The notes below the pieces were generated by a model. The model made no database searches. It had not been told where the DNA came from and saw nothing but the letters and a program-made list of their open reading frames with translations. The translations under genes were made by a program, and so were the position numbers. From CAG-533 sp963645165 (GTDB lineage Bacteria > Bacillota_I > Bacilli_A > RF39 > UBA660), in NCBI GenBank assembly GCA_963645165.1, contig CAVIQT010000081.1, forward strand, positions 1 through 18,569: 18,569 bases of DNA. The letters are read 5' to 3'. Below are positions 13,367 through 18,569 of the stretch, piece after piece (the stretch's first letter is position 1; every line of letters starts with the position of its first letter).

Positions 13367-15904
13367 TTATTCATTTTTAGCTTTTTCTTTTAAGTCATAA
13401 AGTATTTTTAATGCATCTATTGGGGTAATATTAAAAGGATCTATTTTTTCTAATTCTTCTTTTAGTTTATTATCCACTTTAGATTCATCAAAGTTAAAAT
13501 TTAACTGAGAAGATATAGTTTGTTTCTTTACTTCAGTTCCTTCATAAGATGATAAAATTTTCTCGGCATTATCTATTATTTCTTTTGGCATATTTGCTAA
13601 AGCAGCAACATGTATACCATAACTTTTATCAGCCGCTCCATCCTTTATTTTATGTAAAAAAACTAGTTTTCCATTATCTAAAGAAGCAGAAACATGAATA
13701 TTTTTAATACTAGGATATTTTTCTTCCATTACAGTTAATTCATGATAATGAGTACTAAATAAAGTTTTACATCCAATATGTTTTACAATATATTCTAAAA
13801 TAGCCTCTGCTAAACTCATACCATCAAAAGTAGCAGTTCCTCTACCAAGTTCATCAAATAAAATTAAAGAATCTTTTGTTGCATTACATATCGCATTTCT
13901 TGCTTCTTTCATTTCTACCATAAAAGTTGATTCACCACTTACTAAATCATCTGATGCACCAATTCTAGTATATATAGCATCAAATATTGGTAAATCTGCT
14001 TTTTCTGCTGGCACAAAAGAACCAATTTGAGCCATTATTATAGTAATAGCAAGCTGTCTCATAAATGTTGACTTACCACTCATATTTGGTCCCGTTATTA
14101 AAAGAGTATTAACATCTCTATCCATATAACAATCATTTTTTACATAAGGTAAAGTGCTAACTTCATTTATTACTGGATGAAATCCATTTACAATATTGAT
14201 AAAATGGTTATCATTAAATGTTGGCCTTACAAATTTTTCTTTTTCACTAACAACAGATAAAGATACTAAAGCATCAATATAAGCAAGTTTATTAGCAGTA
14301 TCTTTTAATTTTAAAACATTTTCTTTTAAAGTATTTTTTATACTATTAAATAAATCATATTCTAATTCAGTTATTCTCTCTTCAGCATTTAATACTAATG
14401 CTTCTTTTTCTTTTAAAGCCGGAGTTATAAATCTTTCTCCATTTGCAAGCGTTTGTTTTCTTTCCCAGCCAAATTCATCCTTAACCTTGCTAGCGTTTCC
14501 TTTACTTACCTCAATATAATAACCAAAAACTTTATTAAATCCTACCTTTAAATTTTGAATACCTGTTTTTTCTCTTTCTTCATTTTCTAATGATGCGATA
14601 AAATCCTTACCACCAGAGCGAATGCTTTTAAGTTCATCTAATTCTTTATTATAACCATCTTTAATTAAAAATCCATCTTTTAAAGTTATAGGTGGTTCCT
14701 CATATATAGATGCATCTAATAAATCAAATAACTCCTCATGATTATCTAATTTAAAATCAAAAGATACTCCATCTATATTTTCATTTATCTCTGGTAATAC
14801 CTTTAAAGATTTCTTAATTTGTAAAGCATCACGAGCATTAAATGAACCACAAGTAAGCTTTCCACATAACCTTTCTAAATCATATACTTCATATAATAAT
14901 TCTTGTAATTTACTTCTTTTAATAAATTCTTTATTTAAAGCATCAATTATATTTAATCTTTTATTAATTAAATTTACATCTTTTAATGGTGAAGATAAAA
15001 ATGACTTTAACATTCTTGATCCCATAGAAGTTTTACATTTATCTAAAAGCCATATTAAACTATACTGTCTTTCTTTTAATCTTAAAGTTTCAAATAATTC
15101 CAAATTACGAACACTATGAATATCTAATTTTAAATAATTATTACTTTCAATAACTTTAACATTACTAAAGTGAGATATATCTTTAAGTTCTTTAATAACT
15201 AAATAATATACTAAATGTTTTACCCCTTCTACTCTTCTAATATCTACTAAATCATCAATTATATTTAACTTTTCTTCATATAAATCATCACTTAAAGTTA
15301 TATTAATATCATATGTATTTTTAAATATATTTATTAATTTTAAATCAAAATTAGTTCTTAATAATATTTCCTTCAAATTTAATTTTAGTATGCGATTTAT
15401 TAAAGATTGCTCATCATGATTTATCATTTCACTAAAGATATCTCCTGTAGAAATATCTGCATATGTTAAAAGATAAGCATATTCTAAATTTAATACACTA
15501 GCTATATAGTTAAAGTCATAAGAGTTTAAAAAATCTAAATCAACTAATGTCCCTTTAGATACAACATCAATTACTTCTCTTTTAACCATACCTTTTGCTT
15601 TTTTAGGATCTTCTACTTGTTCACATATTGCTACTTTAAATCCTTTAGATACTGCTTTTTCTAAATAACTTTTAACTGCATGATGAGGAACCCCACACAT
15701 AGGTACTCTTTCTTTTAAACCTGCATTTTTACCAGTTAAAGTAAGTTCTAATTCATGAGATGCAATTATCCCATCTTCAAAAAATAATTCATAAAAGTCT
15801 CCAATACGATAAAATAATAAAACATCTTCATAATTCTTTTTAATGTCCACATATTGTTTCATCATCGGACTTAATTCATCATAATTTACTTCGCTTCTTT
15901 TCAT
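13367..15904 (-). CDS. mutS: DNA mismatch repair protein MutS
   Basis: The 845-residue protein is a full-length MutS1. The mismatch-wedging Phe-X-Glu motif is in GDFYELF (F37, E39). The lever/clamp domains run from about 240 to 560. The ATPase has Walker A TGPNMSGKST near residue 604 and Walker B LILFDELGRGT near 681, followed by STHYHEL. It recognises mispairs and hands over to MutL. The start ATG (15902-15904) has AAAGGAG eight bases upstream and its own promoter. In many Bacillota mutL follows mutS; here the next items are a small decayed fragment and nusB, and mutL is not in the window. Confidence 0.98.
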   Translation of the reverse strand: MKRSEVNYDELSPMMKQYVDIKKNYEDVLLFYRIGDFYELFFEDGIIASHELELTLTGKNAGLKERVPMCGVPHHAVKSYLEKAVSKGFKVAICEQVEDPKKAKGMVKREVIDVVSKGTLVDLDFLNSYDFNYIASVLNLEYAYLLTYADISTGDIFSEMINHDEQSLINRILKLNLKEILLRTNFDLKLINIFKNTYDINITLSDDLYEEKLNIIDDLVDIRRVEGVKHLVYYLVIKELKDISHFSNVKVIESNNYLKLDIHSVRNLELFETLRLKERQYSLIWLLDKCKTSMGSRMLKSFLSSPLKDVNLINKRLNIIDALNKEFIKRSKLQELLYEVYDLERLCGKLTCGSFNARDALQIKKSLKVLPEINENIDGVSFDFKLDNHEELFDLLDASIYEEPPITLKDGFLIKDGYNKELDELKSIRSGGKDFIASLENEEREKTGIQNLKVGFNKVFGYYIEVSKGNASKVKDEFGWERKQTLANGERFITPALKEKEALVLNAEERITELEYDLFNSIKNTLKENVLKLKDTANKLAYIDALVSLSVVSEKEKFVRPTFNDNHFINIVNGFHPVINEVSTLPYVKNDCYMDRDVNTLLITGPNMSGKSTFMRQLAITIIMAQIGSFVPAEKADLPIFDAIYTRIGASDDLVSGESTFMVEMKEARNAICNATKDSLILFDELGRGTATFDGMSLAEAILEYIVKHIGCKTLFSTHYHELTVMEEKYPSIKNIHVSASLDNGKLVFLHKIKDGAADKSYGIHVAALANMPKEIIDNAEKILSSYEGTEVKKQTISSQLNFNFDESKVDNKLKEELEKIDPFNITPIDALKILYDLKEKAKNE

Positions 15905-15923
15905 TTCTTTAGCTCCTTTAGAT

Positions 15924-15932
15924 ATTATAACA
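15924..15932 (-). promoter_or_regulatory. extended -10 promoter of mutS
   Basis: On the minus strand TGTTATAAT (15932 to 15924) has the TG-N extension and no good -35. The start codon is 19 bases downstream, leaving a leader of about 12 bases that just contains AAAGGAG. Confidence 0.5.
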
Positions 15933-15967
15933 TTAAATTTAAAATTCTGTACTCTTATTTTAAAATG

Positions 15968-15989
15968 AAAAAAAGCTTATTTAAAAGCT
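15968..15989 (-). terminator. terminator of the ylbL operon
   Basis: On the minus strand AGCTT (15985-15989) pairs with AAGCT (15974-15978) around TTAAAT, and a run of T residues follows. It overlaps the TAG stop of the 351-residue gene. The stem is short, though flanking A-T pairs extend it. Confidence 0.5.
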
Positions 15990-17043
15990 ATTTTTTACTT
16001 ATTACAGAAGTTTTTTCTTTAGATTTAACTTCAATATAATAATTTATTCCTGGTCTATCATTTACAAGGTTTGAAGTTATAAACTCATGTAAATGATCAC
16101 TTTTACCAGAAAGAGCAATTTTCTCCAAGATTTTTTCGCCCTTTATTCCATCCGGAATACGATTAAAAACTCTTGTTTCATTAGCAACTACTCTTAAAGC
16201 ATAGCTAAAATTACTTTCATTTTGTAAAATTTTATCTGCTGCTTTATATATTGGATTACCATTTTCATCTTGCCCAGCAATAGTAAATTCAACTACATCA
16301 CCATAACAAGGATTTTGCTCTGTAAAAGGATCATATTCATAATAAGTATGTATTTTACTTCCAATTTCTTTAATTGGTTTATAAGTATGAAGTGATCCCA
16401 TCTCATAATCAGATGTTAAAGCCTCTTCTAAATCTATTTCAGTAAAATTAACTCCTGCTTGTTTTAAAATCATTAAGTTATTACTTGTTAAAACTAAATC
16501 ATCTAAACGTTTTTCTCTAATTTTAATAATATCACTAAAATTTAATATATAACCATCCATATAATCGCCATCTGGTTTTATATAAGATATCATTAAAGGA
16601 TTATTTTTAATATATATCTTTTTAGGTCTTAATCCTAACTTCTGCACTTCTTTAGCTCTTTTACTACGTCCAAAATTAAGTGATTTAACAATAAAATACT
16701 TTCTTTCCAAAATATCACAAGTAAACTCACCAGTTTTTCTTATTTTTACACTACTAAATCTAAGACGATTTCTAAGTAGGGATGTTTCTGGTAATTCATC
16801 TATATAATAATATAAACTACTACCAGGATAGTATTTCTCTAATGCTCTTTCAATCCCATTTAAAGAGCCATAATTTGTAAGTAATTCTTTACTATAGTCA
16901 GAAAATGGAATAATTTGTGCAGGATTTTCCCCATCATAAGCAATTACCATTAAATGATAAAACTGAGAATACTGTCCAAAGTTTTTTCCATAACAGTCTT
17001 CTAATTCATATAATTTAACTAACTTATTGTCAGCCTTTTCCAT
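15988..17043 (-). CDS. hypothetical protein, 351 residues, unrecognised
   Basis: I do not recognise this family. The protein appears soluble and cytosolic, with no signal peptide or membrane helix, and mixed alpha/beta content. Notable stretches are a tyrosine-rich N-terminus (YGKNFGQYSQFYHLMVIAYD, 18-37), a basic region around 128-142 (GRSKRAKEVQKLGLRPK), and a conserved-looking HTYYEYDPFTEQNPCYGDVV segment (about 231-250) followed by an ENGNPIYKAADKIL strand-turn. The start ATG follows an AAAGGAG site inside the end of ylbL at a rather long 13-base spacing; the genes are seven bases apart and surely co-transcribed. Codon use and base composition look like those of the neighbours, which argues against recent transfer. 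The position after ylbL and before mutS gives no clear job. Confidence 0.8.
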   Translation of the reverse strand: MEKADNKLVKLYELEDCYGKNFGQYSQFYHLMVIAYDGENPAQIIPFSDYSKELLTNYGSLNGIERALEKYYPGSSLYYYIDELPETSLLRNRLRFSSVKIRKTGEFTCDILERKYFIVKSLNFGRSKRAKEVQKLGLRPKKIYIKNNPLMISYIKPDGDYMDGYILNFSDIIKIREKRLDDLVLTSNNLMILKQAGVNFTEIDLEEALTSDYEMGSLHTYKPIKEIGSKIHTYYEYDPFTEQNPCYGDVVEFTIAGQDENGNPIYKAADKILQNESNFSYALRVVANETRVFNRIPDGIKGEKILEKIALSGKSDHLHEFITSNLVNDRPGINYYIEVKSKEKTSVISKK

Positions 17044-17050
17044 AAAATTT

Positions 17051-18085
17051 TTATTTCTCCTTTAAACTTTCTAATGTTTGGAGCGCTTCATCAAATGTTG
17101 CTACCCCCACTATCATTATATCATAGTTTTTTTCTTTTGCATATTTTTGTGCATCATCTAAATTTTCTTTTGGACAAATAAAGATATCCGCATTACCCTT
17201 AACCGCTCCTGCTAATTTATATTCAACCGAACCAATCTCTCCTACATTACCTTGCATATCTATCGTACCAGTTCCTACAATTTTATTACCTTTAGTAATA
17301 TCTTCCTTAGTAATCGCATTATAAATAGTTAATGCTGTTATTAATCCCCCACTAGGTCCTGACTCAGAAGATTTAGTTTTAACTTTTAAATTATAATCAG
17401 ACTTAATATCTAAAATAGTACAGACAGAAATACCTATATAAAGATGATCATTTTCCTTATATATAGTTGCATCAGTAGTATATTCCCTATTATCTCTTTC
17501 ATATTTTATTTTAATTTTATCATTCTCATTTAAAGTATTTATATAACTATTTAACTCCTCAATATTAGTAAAAGATTTATCATCATATGATAATATTTCA
17601 TCACCTATTTTTAAATTGCTATCATTTTTTTCTGTTTTATAAATAATATAATAATGCTTCTTAGTTATTTCGTAATTAATTCCTGCTTTATTAAAAGCTA
17701 CATAAGTTGCATTACTTATCGCCCCATCATACTCTAATTTATCTCTTTTAATGGCATCAGATACATCCTCACTATCATTATAAGTCATACTAGATGCTTT
17801 AGAAAGTTCCCAATCTTTATTTATTTTAGCAAGTAAATAAAATGGTAAATTACCTTGCATCATACTAACATAAGCCATATTAAAAGTGCCTTTTGACTCA
17901 TAAATGTTATCTCCAACTATGCGGCTTGTAGTATTAATCGTCCCACCTGGTTTATAAATAACATAACCAGTATCATAAAAACAAAAAATACCAAAAAGAA
18001 TTAAAAAAATAATTCCTTTAATATTATCTTTAATAAAACTTCTAAAATAATCATAATATTTACTAATAATTTTCTTATTCATCAT
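17051..18085 (-). CDS. ylbL: YlbL-type PDZ and Lon-like serine protease
   Basis: The 344-residue protein has one N-terminal membrane helix (about 23-43), a PDZ domain (about 135-212) and a Lon-type protease domain with the Ser-Lys dyad S245 (SGPSGGL) and K290 (VEYKLAGA). This is the YlbL/SepM layout: a membrane-anchored protease acting outside the cytoplasm. In streptococci SepM trims a competence peptide; Bacillus YlbL has been linked to degrading a DNA-damage checkpoint protein. The natural substrate here is unknown. The frame starts with two ATGs (18083-18085 and 18080-18082). It is divergent from ylbJ, a neighbour also in Bacillus. Confidence 0.92.
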   Translation of the reverse strand: MMNKKIISKYYDYFRSFIKDNIKGIIFLILFGIFCFYDTGYVIYKPGGTINTTSRIVGDNIYESKGTFNMAYVSMMQGNLPFYLLAKINKDWELSKASSMTYNDSEDVSDAIKRDKLEYDGAISNATYVAFNKAGINYEITKKHYYIIYKTEKNDSNLKIGDEILSYDDKSFTNIEELNSYINTLNENDKIKIKYERDNREYTTDATIYKENDHLYIGISVCTILDIKSDYNLKVKTKSSESGPSGGLITALTIYNAITKEDITKGNKIVGTGTIDMQGNVGEIGSVEYKLAGAVKGNADIFICPKENLDDAQKYAKEKNYDIMIVGVATFDEALQTLESLKEK

Positions 18086-18091
18086 AATAAA

Positions 18092-18100
18092 ATTATATCA
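18092..18100 (-). promoter_or_regulatory. extended -10 promoter of ylbL, apparently leaderless
   Basis: On the minus strand TGATATAAT (18100 to 18092) ends only six bases before the first ATG of ylbL. The expected transcription start falls on or beside the start codon, so the message would have no leader or Shine-Dalgarno. No clear plus-strand promoter for ylbJ is seen in the 31-base gap. Confidence 0.45.
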
Positions 18101-18116
18101 CTAATATGGAGATTTT

Positions 18117-18569
18117 ATGAAAAATATTATTAAAGTTATATTAATTTTAACAATTTTAATTAGTATATATATAAGTAGACCTCAAATAATGCTTAATGTC
18201 GCATCTGGTATGGATTTATGGAGTAAATACGTTTTTCCTAGTATCTTTCCCATCTTAATAATAAGTGATTTTATAATGAGCACTAACTTAATAAAAATAA
18301 TAAGTAATTTATTTGGTTTCATTTTTACTAAAATATTTAAAGTAAGTAAATATGCTAGTTATGTTTTTGTTATGAGTATATTTAGTGGCTCTCCAGCAAA
18401 CGCTAAATACATTAAAGATTTATATGATAATAAAGTAATTGGTAAAAATGAATGCATAAAAATTCTATCTATGTGTTATTTATATAATCCTTTATTAATT
18501 CTTTCTATTACACCTTTTTTAAATGTTAAAGATGCTTACTTTCTTATTATATCTAATATAATTATTAAT
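18117..18569 (+). CDS. ylbJ: sporulation membrane protein YlbJ, N-terminal part (cut by window edge)
   Basis: The frame is open for 151 codons to the right edge. The start ATG has ATGGAG five bases upstream. The protein begins with a hydrophobic helix, then has GMDLWSKYVFPSIFPILIISDFI (about 34-56), and SGSPANAKYIKDLYDN (about 94-109), followed by CYLYNPLLIL. This follows the YlbJ pattern (FPSLLPF...SGFPSGAKL...NPLFI), with SGSPANAK replacing SGFPSGAK. YlbJ is a nucleoside-transporter-like (Gate-domain) integral membrane protein needed for spore formation in Bacillus, under sigma-E. Divergence from ylbL preserves the Bacillus neighbourhood. The C-terminus is outside the window. Confidence 0.85.
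   Translation, partial: MKNIIKVILILTILISIYISRPQIMLNVASGMDLWSKYVFPSIFPILIISDFIMSTNLIKIISNLFGFIFTKIFKVSKYASYVFVMSIFSGSPANAKYIKDLYDNKVIGKNECIKILSMCYLYNPLLILSITPFLNVKDAYFLIISNIIIN

Noticed and set aside
1..18569. CRISPR array, insertion sequence, integrase or replication origin.
   Set aside because: No regularly spaced repeats, transposase or integrase motifs, or origin-like repeat clusters were seen on either strand.

Overview
The window is very AT-rich (perhaps a quarter G+C by eye) and gene-dense. Coding regions have short spacers, strong AGGAGG-type ribosome binding sites and TAA or TAG stops. SpoIVB, YlbJ and YlbL point to a low-GC Bacillota lineage that sporulates or descends from sporulators, probably an uncultured gut-type relative of Bacilli, Erysipelotrichia or Mollicutes. 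The lineage is inferred, not shown.

Layout. At 1-240 (-) is the 5' part of a RhuM-family gene with a consensus sigma-A promoter. At 610-6285 (-) is a block transcribed leftwards: threonylcarbamoyl-AMP synthase, an unusual tail-anchored S41-type protease, a DUF4186 protein, and then lemA with a DUF2207 membrane protein. The last two have their own promoter and a terminator-like hairpin between them. At 6398-7069 (+) is a hemolysin III/PAQR membrane protein.

The interval 7100-8425 is a small gene graveyard. It holds a frameshifted PnuC vitamin transporter (-), a shattered C5 cytosine methyltransferase (+) and an ASCH-domain remnant (+). All lie just past the 3' end of a tRNA-His(GTG) gene (8505-8581, -).

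Two lipid genes follow and converge end to end: a PAP2 phosphatase (+) and phosphatidylserine decarboxylase (-). Next come spoIVB and the tightly coupled xseB, xseA and nusB genes (-), a compressed version of the Bacillus nusB-xseA-xseB-...-spoIVB order. A short decayed fragment, perhaps from a phage tail gene, separates nusB from mutS. Upstream of mutS is an operon of ylbL (PDZ-Lon protease) and an unrecognised 351-residue protein, divergent from a partial ylbJ at the right edge. The ylbJ/ylbL neighbourhood is also Bacillus-like.

Most of the window is ordinary housekeeping. The most unusual items are the S41 protein, whose C-terminal half looks like a metalloprotease fold with its zinc ligands lost; the 351-residue orphan; the decayed methyltransferase/ASCH module next to tRNA-His; and a set of extended -10 promoters that give very short or no leaders. 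I found no convincing complete new multi-gene system, CRISPR array or intact mobile element.
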